A stretch of 64,000 nt of DNA from Ophioceras dolichostomum (Eukaryota; Ascomycota; Sordariomycetes; Magnaporthales; Ophioceraceae): positions 62,001 to 126,000 of the forward strand of contig PYST01000017.1 in the NCBI GenBank assembly GCA_003049485.1. Reading direction: 5' to 3'. The translations under genes were made by a program, and so were the position numbers. Positions 45,502-57,334 of the stretch are shown piece after piece. Below the pieces are notes generated by a model that did not search any database, was not told the DNA's origin, and saw nothing but the letters and a program-made list of their open reading frames with translations. Each line of letters begins with the position of its first letter. Position 1 is the first letter of the stretch.

Positions 45502-47565
45502 TCAGAAGTTCTCCTTGCCCCAGACATAGTTGAAGCTGTAATATTGCAAATTTGCTTGTCAGTAAGAGCCGATACGGGTTGCTTGGCTGCCATTGGATGG
45601 CGGCTAGCCGATTTAGAAAAGAGAGAAGATTTGAAGACATACCCAGGTTCACTGTACTTGTTACAGAAGATGTGGAGCGTGCTGCCGAGACCCTTGGGAC
45701 CGCAGAAGAACACACCGGCCTCGGCGGGGGTGTGCAGCTTGCGGATGCCGCGGAAGATCATGTCCCAGTTGGGGCGACCGAAGTTGGTCGGGGCGCGTAG
45801 GCCGGTGATGGCGTCCTTATCGGCGTTGGCGTCGTTGATCATGATGTTGGTGGCGTCGTCGGCCTTGATCTTGGCGGTCAGGTACGTGTGGATCTCGATG
45901 CGCTGGTCGACATCCTGGGCCTCGATGGCGAGCAGCAGCGAGCGGAACCACTCGAACGAGCCGAAGTCGCGACAGATCCAGAAGAAGTACACCTTGCTCA
46001 GCCGCGTCTTCTTCTGCGGGTAGTTCATGCGGTACCAGATGGACTTGAGGATCGAGGCGAAGGGCGTGACGCCGATACCGGCACCGCAGAGCACCGCGAT
46101 CTCGTACTTGAACACGTCCTCGGAGGCGGAGCCGAAGGGGCCGTCGACGTAAACGCGGGGGAGGACCCTCTTGAGGGCCGGGTCGACCTCGGGGTCCTCG
46201 CCGTCGACACCGACGACCTTGGACTGGTCCTTGCCCTTGTTGTCCCATTCACAGCCAAGAGCCTTGGAGACCTCGCGGGTGAAGTCGCCCACCACACGCA
46301 TGTGGATCGAGATGTAGTCCTCCTCGGGCGCGCTCGTCAGCGTGAAGGGGTGGTACTGCCAGACGGAGACGGCAGGACAGCACAGGAAGATGTACTGGCC
46401 GGCGCGGGTCTTGGTGTGCTCCTTCTTGATCTGGATCTCGCAGACATTGCTCGGGTGCTGGACGACCTTGGAGATGTACGTGTGGTGACGACCACGGATC
46501 TCACGGGCGATACGCTCGCACAGGTAGACGAAGCCGCCGGCCATCCAGAACTGCCAGAAGACGCCGACGGCCGAGGCGCCGACGGACGTGCAGAACGGCG
46601 CGAAGTCGGGCTGGATCATGCAGAAGGCGCCATGGATCGACCAGAAAAAGAAGAAGATGATGAACATGTGATGGGTGTACCAGAAGCGCTCATAGTTGGC
46701 TCGGCGGGGCTTCTCGACGGAAGTGAAGACCATGCCCATCAGCGCGATGAGCATCACGTAGCCGGTCCAGCCAGGGCCTGACACGAAGTTGGCAAGCAGC
46801 CATCCGTAGATGCCGAGGTTGTACTGGGCCGCGACCTGGGCGAAGTTATTCCAGTGGGCGATGGTGTGCACCCAGCTGAAGAAGACGATCGACCAAGCGG
46901 TCAGGATGTGGAACGTGATGTTCTTGTCGAACTGGATGATGCCGTTCAGGGGCGTCTGACGGGCCAGAGAGATGAACGTCCTGCAGACCGGGAACAGGAT
47001 CAGGGCGACGTCGAAATGCAGAACCAGGGCGGCAGATCTGTTGACGACCAGTGTTGTCAGCGAAGTGGTCTGAGTACATCGGACTGCAGCTACGGGCGCC
47101 AGTAGGTGGTGGGTGACTTGCCTGGCAATCATGAATGTTGGGCCCAGTGTTGTTCTTGTTTTTTGTAAACTGTCCTTCACGGCGTAATGGGCGAAGCCGA
47201 AGGCGAACACCATGGCATGCTGTGATCATTAGACGTCAGCTCCTATCGGTCCAGGCGATAGATGGGCCAGGCGCAACTCAAGACCTCTCCGGGAGAGCCA
47301 GCGGCCCCTTCGAAGAATTCGAAGATTCGTGGTCTCGATGGCGATCTCGACTCACCACAAGCATAAACACGAAGACGAATACCCGACGGTAGCCTTCGTT
47401 GACCATCCACCGGTCGAATCTTTCCCTCGCGGACAGGTCCTTCTGTCTTTCTTGCGTCATCTCACCAGACAACAGCATTCTCGTGAGTGGCGTCCATCTT
47501 GACCGTTCGGAGTAGCCGCCCTTCATGCCATCATCGTAACCACCCTGAGCATAGTAATTGGCCAT
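45502..47565 (-). CDS. noxA: NADPH oxidase NoxA (Nox1), catalytic subunit
   Basis: Membrane flavocytochrome producing superoxide; in fungi needed for sexual development, hyphal fusion or infection structures. Exons on the minus strand are 47565-47356, 47219-47122, 47037-45643 and 45535-45502 (1737 nt, 578 aa). Intron 2 (47121-47038) has a GC donor (GCCAG|gcaagt) and is 84 nt long. Haem-ligand His pairs lie in FSWVHTIAHWNNFAQ (about residue 159) and YTHHMFIIFFFFWSIHG (about 224). The FAD site is HPFTLTSAP (about 332). NADPH-binding segments are GAGIGVTPFASIL (about 425), FFWICRDFGSFEWF and FFCGPKGLGSTL (about 552). The C-terminus is FNYVWGKENF, typical of NoxA. There are no EF-hands, which excludes NoxC. 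The long unspliced frame to 45204 gives a wrong C-terminus. NoxR/Rac regulators are not in this window. Confidence 0.96.
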
Positions 47566-50500
47566 CGTGTCGGGCTGAGTTTCGGTTCGAGTCGAGTCGA
47601 GTCCGGTATCCCCTCCCACACTGCTCTCTTCAATCTGTTACCACCTGCGCCGCGAGTCCGGGCAGGAAATTCCCCCTCTTTTGTCAATCGGGCCTGGCCG
47701 GAATCCGACTTCCTCCTCTTTTAAGTTTGTTCGTTCTACGGGGCTTCTTCCCCCTTGTGTTCTCTTCTCTCTCCTCCAGCAATTAATGGGAATCGTCGGC
47801 GGTCGTTAGTTCGTCGCGCGTCGATGATAAAGATACCCGGGATGGGAAAAGGGGGTCGAAGGTCATTCAGAGCCTGCTGAACCGGCGAAACATGGATCTA
47901 AATGATGGTAGAAACCGAAATGACAGGAGAGAAGAGAAGAATTGGTAAGAAAGAATGGAATCGGGAGCCTGCTGTCTGCAGTCCCAGACCCGTTAGCCAA
48001 CAACAGCCAACTACGACGACGACTACAACGACTCTAGAAGCGACCGAGAAACGGAGAGAAAAGGAAAGGGGCGGTGTGTGTGCGTGAAAGAGAACGGGTG
48101 GTAGGGAGGGGAAAGGGAAGAAAAGCCAAAAGTGAGGTGCACGGGGAACGGGAACGGGACACGGAAGTATCGCTGCTGGCCAAGAGAGGCGCCAAGGCGC
48201 GGTAGGGTCAGAAACATAGGGTGATTTTTGGGAGATCATACCCTTGGGCCACACAATGCCTGCGCCTGGCAGCAGTAAATTATGAGGATGAGGAAGGGAA
48301 AAGAGGAAGTGAAGCACTATAGCTTGAACTCTAGGCTTGGCTTTAACTCGATTCCTCAACTCGCTCGCCCTCTCCCTTTTTTCCGCACAAAAAGAATCGG
48401 TGGTGTATTGAAAGGAAGGACAAGAAGAAACAACGAGGAGAAATGAGAGAAATAGAAGAGAAGAGCGAAAAGGTCACCCCACCGAGAAGAAAGATGGTGG
48501 GAGATCGAAGGGTGATGAGGATCGGGGCTTGCTGCGGAGGGCGAGATTGGCGCCGTGAAGGGGGAGATTCCGAGCAAGGTATCGTGGTGATGGGTAACCC
48601 GGGAGCCCCCCTGTAGGGTTCAGGTTCATGGAGTCCGGTAGCACTCGAATTTCGCAAAGTGTGGGCACGCAAAACGCAAGACACACGCAACGCGCTGCAA
48701 CACCCAGGACGGGTACTGGTAGCAAAGCAAGTGGGTTTGGGGTTTTTAGTGGCCCTTTGCGGCTATTGCTGCTTGCACTGCCAGAACGCTGACACGCTGA
48801 AGCACAGCGCACTGGCGGGGCCAAAAAGCGAACGAACGGGAGCCGGGGGACGATTGGGACAGGGGTTGTGGGTGGTGGTATCGAGAAGCGGAGCCTCGTC
48901 GCGCAAGGGGGGGAGAAAAAGAAAAGGAAAGGAAAAAGAGAGATGGGAGGAAACGCTCCCAAGAGAATTATGGAGTGACAATCGGGCGAGCGAAAATGGG
49001 TGGGAAGCCGCAGGAAACCCTCTGCGTTGGGAAAGGGGGGAGTGTCAGAAGAATCAGCAAAAACGGCCAGTCGAGAGGCCCTGAGCGGGAAGATACCTAG
49101 GGCGTGGCCTAGGAGTGGCCAGACAATCGAGCGATGTCGAGGTGAGGCTCGAAACGAGAGGCGCTCCAAAGCGGAATGGGGCAGGTTCCAGGGTGTTTGG
49201 CTGTGGGGCATCTGGGCGGGGTGGGAACCCGATCCTCCCTCCCTTTTTTTCCTTCCCATTTTTGGCTCCTGCTGCATGTGCTTTTTTGCTGGACCTGCTG
49301 GCGGGCAGCTGCAAGGAACAGAATAATTGGTGAGGACGACATCTCTGGGCGACCGGCACAACCCGACAACCCATCCACGGCCACATGCCTAGTAGGCGGC
49401 CAGCTCCTCCGGCGCAGCACGTTGACGAGGGCAGCAGAGCCCAAGAAATCATCAGCAGACCGTCTTCCTTCGCGACGGCCGGTCGCCCAGATCGGCTACC
49501 TGAATCTGATCTCTTCTTCAAATCCCGCCGTCGGTCGCTTAGCCCCGATGAGAAACAACCTGCCTGTGGGAGGCTGTTGCGATTACGGCTGATGCTTCTT
49601 CCCTCGACTGAATCAGGAAAAAGCTGCACGAGCAGAGACATCCATCGTTGCTATCTCCCACTGTCGCATTCCACCCCGCCGGCACTCGAACACGCCCAGA
49701 CCAAAACAAATCCTCTTCCCAGTCTTTGCCAGGGAAGATGCCCAGAAATAGCCGCAGAGCCCAGCTCGTTCCCGTCACAGGCTGGACTGGCTGGGCCTTC
49801 TCGAATAGCCTCCAAGCCCTCGTTCGCCGTCGCGCCTGTGAGAATGATCGACCCGTTGACAGGGAATCAAATGTGGGTAATGGCGCGATTTTGAGCGCTC
49901 TGTGCTGCTTCACGTTTCCCAATGAAGGGTCCCCCGTGTGGCGGCCCTGCCTTGGGGGGAGGGGAGTGTGGGATGGCTTTTGCCTGGAGTCTGGACTAGG
50001 CTGGCAAAACCTGTGGGCCATCGTCACTGGAGGGAGAAACAGCTCTCCGACCGTCTTCCCGCCGCCTATCCCGCCCGCGCCGTCGTTAAAAAGTTGTCAG
50101 CCAGTCAAATTGCTAGCGCATTTCAAAGCACGCAAGCAAGCAGTGGTGGTCCCTACCCGCCCCCAAGGAAAGCCAGCCCAGCAAGATCGGAAGCTGTGCC
50201 TCTCCAGGCAGGCCAGCCAGGCAGGTCGGCCCCTGGTGGGCCACATCCCGGCGACCTTGGCGGGGGGTGCACCGCTTGTTGACGGTCAGAAATCGAACGA
50301 GGGGCTCTGTTCCGAGGAGGTGTTGGCCCACAAATTTGGCCCCCTTCCGAAATCCTGATTGGCTCAGCCCTGGTGGGCCTCGTGTATCAGGACCCTGGAG
50401 CGAAACGATCTGTGACACGATCGGGAATTTTCGAGCACTGGACGTGTCGCAGAAGGCCCAATGCCATCATGCTTGCTGACTTTGCAATCAATTTTGAACG

Positions 50501-51121
50501 TCGAAAAGAAGGGGAAACCCTTCCTTGTTTCTCTGCTTCGTTATCTTCAGCCTTGCGGGAAAGATCCCGGCGTTCTCTTTGAGCATGCTCATTGGGTGTT
50601 TTGAAAGATCTCAGAACCCAAGGCTATCCAATCTGGCTGCTGATGGCCCTTTTCTTGGCTGGAAATCCTCAAATTGTACCCCTTTTCGCAGCTTCCCGTG
50701 TTGAATGAGGCCTGCCTGCCTGGTCGTCGCCGCCGCCACCACACTCCGTCCCGGCCGCCATAGGCCGCCCACCAAACCGCTCCCACCACCCTCGTCAACA
50801 ATGTCGTTTCCCGGGAGTTGCATGCACGCACACGCGCATGCAGTTTCGCTTCCCGCGATTGTGAATTGCAATGCCACATGCAACTTTAATGATGGCCTTC
50901 CTGGTGATGGCATCTGCATGTCTTGGCGCCTGCCTGCGTGCATGTGCGTTGGATGTGTCACACATCAACACTGGTCACATTCATATTTCACCACTGATTC
51001 CATCCTCAGCTGGCCGGTGTCTTACTTCGATGCTGCCCCTTGCCTAGGTCGCGGCCGTTCCACGAGCGAATCTGTCGCCGTCGGCCATCCAGTCGTCCAC
51101 GACTAACCTGGGGTCGATCTC

Positions 51122-51155
51122 NNNNNNNNNNNNNNNCCCCCCCCCCCCCCCCCCC
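51122..51155. other. Assembly gap (15 N) followed by 19 C
   Basis: N at 51122-51136, then an uninterrupted C homopolymer at 51137-51155. Probably a homopolymer-induced contig break. Confidence 0.97.
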
Positions 51156-54100
51156 AAAAATAGCAGCTCTCTGCAAACCACTGCAGAGGCTAGCACATCG
51201 TCTCTGTCCCGTGTGTGTGTGGGAAGAAAGTTCCCAACTCCTCAAACCACAAATCACATCCTTCCATCACCAAACAAATTACCGTCGTCTCGCACTCCTG
51301 CAAGCCACCAGAGTTTTAAACATGCCATCTTATCTTTTCTCCCCTTCCCTCCTCCCTACCCTCCCTTCCTATCGATCCCATCGAAGAAGCAGAAGCGGCA
51401 GCGCATTCATTCGTGATCCTTCTTTTGCAATGATAACGAACCGAAACGAAAAACACGTCAACACCCCCGGCTGACCGCCATGCACGCACATCGCGTTACT
51501 GCGTGAGTGTACACGAGCACGATATCGTTCGTCCCGATGGTTGCCCCCGAGTCGATGGTTGTGGTGACGCAAATTTGACACGGCCAGGAGGGAAGAGGAA
51601 ACGTTTCTACTAATTTGAGAAGCAAGCGTTTCGTCCACAATCTCTAATTCCTTCTTATCTCCTCTTCTCCTGTCACCATTGTTGATGCATGCGAGAGCCT
51701 CTGGCTCCACGGTAGACATATGCACTACCTCGACATACAATCCCCATGGAGATGGATCAAAAGTCCTTTTGGAGTCCCCAAACCCCTTCCCACTAACGAA
51801 CGTAACCAGCACTAAACCCCCGTCAGCCCACCTTCATCCGCCGTGGAACGTTGAAGGGAGGACCCAACTCCCGGGTCCGGTTCGACAAAGAAAGCGTTCG
51901 CGTCGAGCACCTCATCCAGAAACCCAAACTTGATTGCAAAACTCCACCGGCACATGGGCGCACAGAATGATAAAGAAACAGCCATCGTACCGTCGATAAC
52001 TGTCAGCATCATCAGCATGGCACCGCCCCTCGTGTCCGACGATTCTGTCCGTCTGTTCCAGCCTGCATGCTGCAACTGCAACTGCAAGAAGGGAAAATCG
52101 AAACGAGTGTTTTGCGAATCCCTCTTTTCTGTCTTCTTGCCTTTTGAGCTGAGTAGCATTGTATTGCAATGCAGAAACTAGGATAAGCCAGACACACAAA
52201 AGTGGTTCGAGTCCGCGCGGCTCTCTCTCTCTCTCTGTTAGGTCCCATCCATGGCTAAAACATGCAACTCGAGTCGAGAGCACACAGGAGCTGGTCTATT
52301 CCCAAACTTGTCTGACGTCTGGGAAGCCAGCCCACTACCCCATGATTCATCCTGTCTCTTTGCTGCTGCTGCTGCGGCTGCCGACCGGGATGCAGCAGCA
52401 GCCGCTGAAGCAAAAGCAGGCTGCTGCAGGCCGGCAAGCCGAAGTAAAAGCTGGCGGTGTCATCATCATTGCGAGGACGAATCGCAAGGCGCCACCAATT
52501 CTGGCTCGTCCTATCTTTTTGTTTGTGATCTTAGCGTCTGTGTGGAGAAATAAAGCCCCCGGAATACGTGGGAGCCGTTTCTTATGTCGCAATGGTGGCT
52601 GGTCCCTTCGTTGGGCTAGCCAAGTGCGGCGGCAGAGCCTCATGCAGGAGGAACACACGATAGACCACAGCACACTTGACCCAACCGGAAAAGATTTCTC
52701 TTCGACTCTCTAGGGGAAAACAGGGCACGGGAACTAAACTAGAGTTTGCTGAAGCAAGCCCTCCTCTCCTCGTGTACGTGTGGTGCCCACGTGCAGCTTG
52801 CCGGCAGTTGTTGTGGCCCCTTTGTTGTTCCGTCTCGTCCCCCTTTCGTGTTGTCTGGCCCCTTGTTGGCTGCCCCCACTACGTGCTCGAGGACGGTGAG
52901 TTAGCCGCCGCTCCGTCCGATATCGAGGTAGCTCTGCTTCCCACACGCTTCGAGTTTGGGCTGATCCTGCCGGTGTTGCGCTGGGCCGCAGCGGCATCAA
53001 CACCACCACCACGACCTCCAGCAAGGTCGGTCAGTCACTCCCATGTCGTCCCACAACACAGTACGGAGTAGCACCCTGGCTGTACTACTACACCGTACGA
53101 CTCGAGTTGAGTTGAGTTGAGGCGAGAGAGGCCCGGAGAGGCCCGCGGGAAAAGCAATGACACCGGACGTTTCCCTCATTCCCTTCCCTTCCCTCGCCAC
53201 ATTGGCATTGTCTTGAGGGCTGAGGCAAAGCAGACAGTTCACGGCGGAGAAGCACTCGTCTGTGCCGTCCCGTCCTACCATACCTTCTTCGATCGGGGGC
53301 CCCGGACAGAGAAAGACAAGTACCGAGGTCATCCTCTGCTCGTGTACGTGTTCGGTGTGCGCGGGCTACCGGTCCCGATCCACGACCTTGTCGTCCCCGA
53401 ACAAGGATGCTTCTTCCCAGCTCATAAAAGTGGGGACTGGCCATGGGAGGGCATTGATTCCGAGTGCGATTGTCCCTGCTGCGCCGCGGCTCTCCCGCTG
53501 TCTCTGCTTCAGCTGCTTCAGCGTCTGTTTCGTTTGCCAAGGGAAAGACGGAAAGGGACTGGGGCGGATGGTGGAAAGCGAGTGGTGGCCTGCAGACACC
53601 GTGCGTGCCTGAGATAGGTAAGCCTTACGGGACGAGCGACGACGGAGAGCTATCCTCCCTGTTAGCACTCCATCTTCGTCTCTTTCCCCCCTTTTTTTTG
53701 CTTTCCCGTCGTTCGAGTTGGAAGCGAAGGCGCACCCGGGAGCAGTTTGGCATGGCCTGACCACATGGCTAGACTAGACGGGTGGCGTTGCTGCCGCCTT
53801 CCGTGCGTGCCCGCTACTAGTCAACGATGTTGATGATCTCGGGCCGGCCGGGAAGGGAAACAAACTTGGGAGTCAGTTTGGTGCAGTGCGGTAAAGTGTC
53901 GCGGGATGTTTTGTTCAGTATCATCCGGCGGCTGAGGGCTTTTGGGATGGTGTTTTGCGAGCGGGCTGAGTCCTCACAAATATCCAAGTCTTAAATTCAT
54001 CAAGAAGGTGATGGTAATGTTCGTATGAATGCGAAGGAGCGCTGTAGGCGCGGACGCTTCGATGCCGGCCTTCATTTGTGATGTTTAAGTCCATGATATT

Positions 54101-55230
54101 GAAACTGGGTGCTGAAATGCTTTGAACTGTGCCATACCGCACAAGCAGGGTACCTACCTATGCCATGCGGCTCAACTGGTTCATCACGGCCTCAGATTTC
54201 GCGCGTCTTGTGCCTTGGTAGGGAACTCGCCATGCCCGAGTAACGTCTCTGTTGGAACCAGTCCGGCCTAGTCATTAGCCCAGATAGCACCACTTCAATG
54301 TTAGGGACACGCAGAAGTGCATATCTTGATCGGTCGTGCCTTTGATTCGCGACGAGACAAACTGAGTTCGATCTAAATCATTTTAGCACTCTGTGGAGCC
54401 AGCGCATTGCCCCATGGCTTTGGGCACCCTTAACGGCGAGCCACAAAGCTGAACTATTCATCTACTGTCTGCATCATTCATGAGATCATGTTGAGGTTTC
54501 GATGCCTGGGACTGTTGTGATGTTGCCAAATCATGGCAGGTGTGCGCCCACACATCTCTGAGTATCGACGCGAATCACATAGCCCAATCAGGCCAAAACT
54601 CTCCTCTATCGTTATAAGTGAGTAGCGCTCCTCTCTATGTGAACAAGTACTAACAAGAACCCAGATTTACCATTTGTCACCGGGGCATTGGTATCGCATG
54701 CTCGTCCGATCACCCCGAGCTCTGGGAGCGATGCCGGGTCCCGAGGATATCGACTACTGGCTTCGGCGTCGGCTTTCAAATGCCTCACTACAACGGCCTT
54801 GACGCCCCAAGAATGCAGCCAGTGGGACGCGGTCGCGTAATGTGTCCTCAAAGTCTAGGACGGCCACCATGCCATGCTCGCAGGCCTGTTCAGCGTTGAA
54901 CTCTACCTAGGCGCACAGAAAGGCAGTGTCCACAGGCCAAGGAGGATGTCAAATGGGGTGAATCTACCATGTTGTTCAGACGCACTTTACAACTCCGTTA
55001 GTCTGGGCCTCAGAAATCGGAAGAGGGAACGGACGGCACGAGCGGCGACTTTGGGCCTTGAGTTGTTCAGGGACGGGCTGTGTCCGACAAAGGCCCGGGA
55101 CTTCTTGGGTGAAGATGGTTTTCCATCCACCGCCTCAAAGCATGTCGCATCTGCCATCTGCTCACTCCTCGGTCGCTTAGAGACCAATAGCGAGCGCAGA
55201 GCGTCTGTGACCCGGCACGATTAGAGCCCT

Positions 55231-55258
55231 GAGCCTGGAGCCTGGAGCCTGGAGCCTA
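55231..55258. repeat. Four tandem GAGCCTG heptamers
   Basis: GAGCCTG three times and GAGCCTA once, directly abutting, in the spacer upstream of the glutaryl-CoA dehydrogenase gene. Confidence 0.9.
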
Positions 55259-55838
55259 GAATCTGGCCGGCCGCTCACCAACACGCCGTCCGATGCCGAT
55301 TGAGTCACCGCCGGGCGATTTCACATGACCAGGAGCATGCATCTAGTCTTGCCCAAGATCAGAGGATTTCCCATTGCCCGAGGCATGGACAGCCTCCTCC
55401 GTATTGACGGGAACCTGTGGGGTTTGGTAAGGCTAGCCCAAGAACTCGATGATCTTCCTGCGGCCGAGTCACGATGCGGCGGCACTCGCTCGCAAGAGCC
55501 GATCCACAAAAGCCTCGGCGTAGACTCATATCTGCTCCTCGATCCTTCAAGGCATAATTACGCCCTTTTGATTCTCCTATGTGAGGAAGTCGGTGATGAT
55601 ATTGGGGGCGGTGTTGGTGATCACGTGCCATAGCAGGTGATGTAGATTGGCCCACTCAGCTCGGCCATTTCAGGGCAAGTTCACGCGGGCCGATGGTCGG
55701 GGCGGGGAAGCCGGTTACCACTCTTTCGCCTGAGCTCGGACCGAGGCAGAATGGACGCCCTCCTCTTGTTTATGATGCCGGATTTCCCAGGTAGACGACC
55801 TGACCTCCGGAAAGGCCTGTGGAAAGACCTCCGTAAAG

Positions 55839-57334
55839 ATGTCGAGGCTCTTGAACAGAAGGCTTGCACGCGGCCTTTCGGCGCATGGCAGAGCTAGAGC
55901 TGCCACTCGAAGCTTCGCCTCGGCGACAGCTCCTTCGTTCGATTGGCGAGACCCCCTCGTTTCCAAGAGCTTGTTAACAGAGGACGAGCTGGCCATCGCC
56001 GATACCGCGGAGAAATACTGCCAGGAGCGCCTAGCACCACGGGTTCTACGTAAGTGAGCGCTATGTCACTGCATGTCCCTCTGACCCTTTCCCAATGGCT
56101 CGTTTTCGTGTTGCCGCGTCGCCTTAGTTACTGAATGCCGACTGACCTCTTGCTCCCGCTTCCCCCACTGCAGAGGCCTACCGCGATGAAAACTACGACA
56201 AGTCCATCCTTGCCGAGATGGGCGAGGTTGGCCTGCTTGGTGCCACGATATCCGGATACGGCTGTGCGGGGGTGTCGACCGTCGCCGGCGGCCTGATCAC
56301 ACGCGCGGTAGAACGGGTCGACAGCGGCTATCGCAGCGGCATGAGTGTCCAGTCGAGCCTTGCGATGGGCGGTATACACGACTTCGGAAGCGCAGAGCAG
56401 AAGGAGCGGTTCCTGCCCGAGATGGCCAAGGGCCGACTCCTGGGCGCCTTCGGGCTGACCGAGCCGAACCACGGCAGCGACCCGGCCTCGCTCGAGACTG
56501 TCGCTCGCCCGCACCCCACCAAAACCGGCTACTTCTCCCTCAGCGGTTCCAAGACCTGGATCACCAACAGTCCCATAGCCGACGTCCTCCTCGTGTGGGC
56601 CAAGTTAGATGGGAAGATTCGGGGTTTCTTGGTCGAGCGCAAGGACTGCCCGCCGGGCACGCTCGAGACGCCCGCGATCAAGGACAAAACCGGGCTGCGG
56701 GCCAGCATCACTGGCATGATCCACCTCGATAGCTGCCCGGTTCCCGAGGCCAACATGTTCCCCACCGTATCCGGGCTGAAGGGCCCGTTCACCTGCCTCA
56801 ACTCGGCGCGGTACGGCATCGCACTGGGCGTCCTGGGCGCACTGGAGGACTGCATCGACCGAGCCCGCACCTACGCTCTCGAGCGACACCAGTTCGGCCG
56901 GCCGCTGGCTTCGTTCCAGCTGGTGCAGAAGAAACTGGCCGACGCGGCGACGGACGCTGCGTACGGCACGCTGGCAGCTATCCAGGTTGGCCGGCTTAAG
57001 GACGCTGGGCAGGTGGTGCCGGACATGATCAGCATGGTCAAGCGGCAGAACTGCGACCGTGCGCTGCACCACGCCCGCGCCCTGCAGGAGGTCCTCGGCG
57101 GCAACGCCGTCAGCGACGAGTATCACGTCGGCAGACACGTGGCAAACCTGTTTGTCACGCAGACGTACGAGGGCCAGAGTGATATCCACAGTGAGCGCAG
57201 CCCCTTCATTTTCTAAACCAAGTTATAGGTTATAGTTTTCTTTCCTCTACCTGCCTTATATCGCTAGTTCTGACCACCAAAATTTAGGTTTGATACTGGG
57301 ACGAGCTATTACAGGAATCCAAGCGTTCGTGTAA
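55839..57334 (+). CDS. GCDH: Glutaryl-CoA dehydrogenase, mitochondrial
   Basis: FAD enzyme of lysine/tryptophan catabolism that converts glutaryl-CoA to crotonyl-CoA plus CO2 in the mitochondrial matrix. Exons 55839-56049, 56174-57190 and 57288-57334 total 1275 nt, 424 aa. The Arg-rich start MSRLLNRRLARGL with no acidic residue until the mature part is a clear targeting peptide. The mature start FDWRDPLVSKSLLTEDEL is typical of GCDH. Acyl-CoA dehydrogenase signatures are LGAFGLTEPNHGSDP (FAD), GSKTWITNSPIAD, ALERHQFGRPLASFQLVQKK and GGNAVSDEYHVGRHVANL. The catalytic base is Glu403 in TYEGQSDIHS; the conserved ending LILGRAITGIQAF is supplied by the 47-nt last exon. Both introns are GT-AG (124 and 97 bp). 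Confidence 0.96.

Larger units (their letters stand above)
47566..55838. other. 8.3-kb gene-poor spacer, noxA to glutaryl-CoA dehydrogenase
   Basis: Upstream of two divergently transcribed genes, so it holds both promoters. GA/CT-rich blocks (48050-48110, 48410-48460, 48900-48950) suggest a long noxA leader. N gap and poly-C at 51122-51155; heptamer repeat at 55231-55258; a disrupted minus-strand frame at about 55260-55670. No intact gene recognised, although several frames exceed 130 codons. Confidence 0.45.

Noticed and set aside
45204..47213. Single 669-codon minus-strand frame covering noxA
   Set aside because: It is the real noxA frame read through the open 84-nt intron and past the true donor at 45643. 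The spliced version restores the conserved N-terminus and the FNYVWGKENF C-terminus.
49648..50358. 236-codon plus-strand frame
   Set aside because: No recognisable domain, and overlapping frames in all phases suggest chance openness in GC-rich spacer.
54600..55660. Class III CoA-transferase pseudogene
   Set aside because: Suggestive fragments appear on the minus strand, but their order is inconsistent with one gene and similarity is too weak to name without a search.
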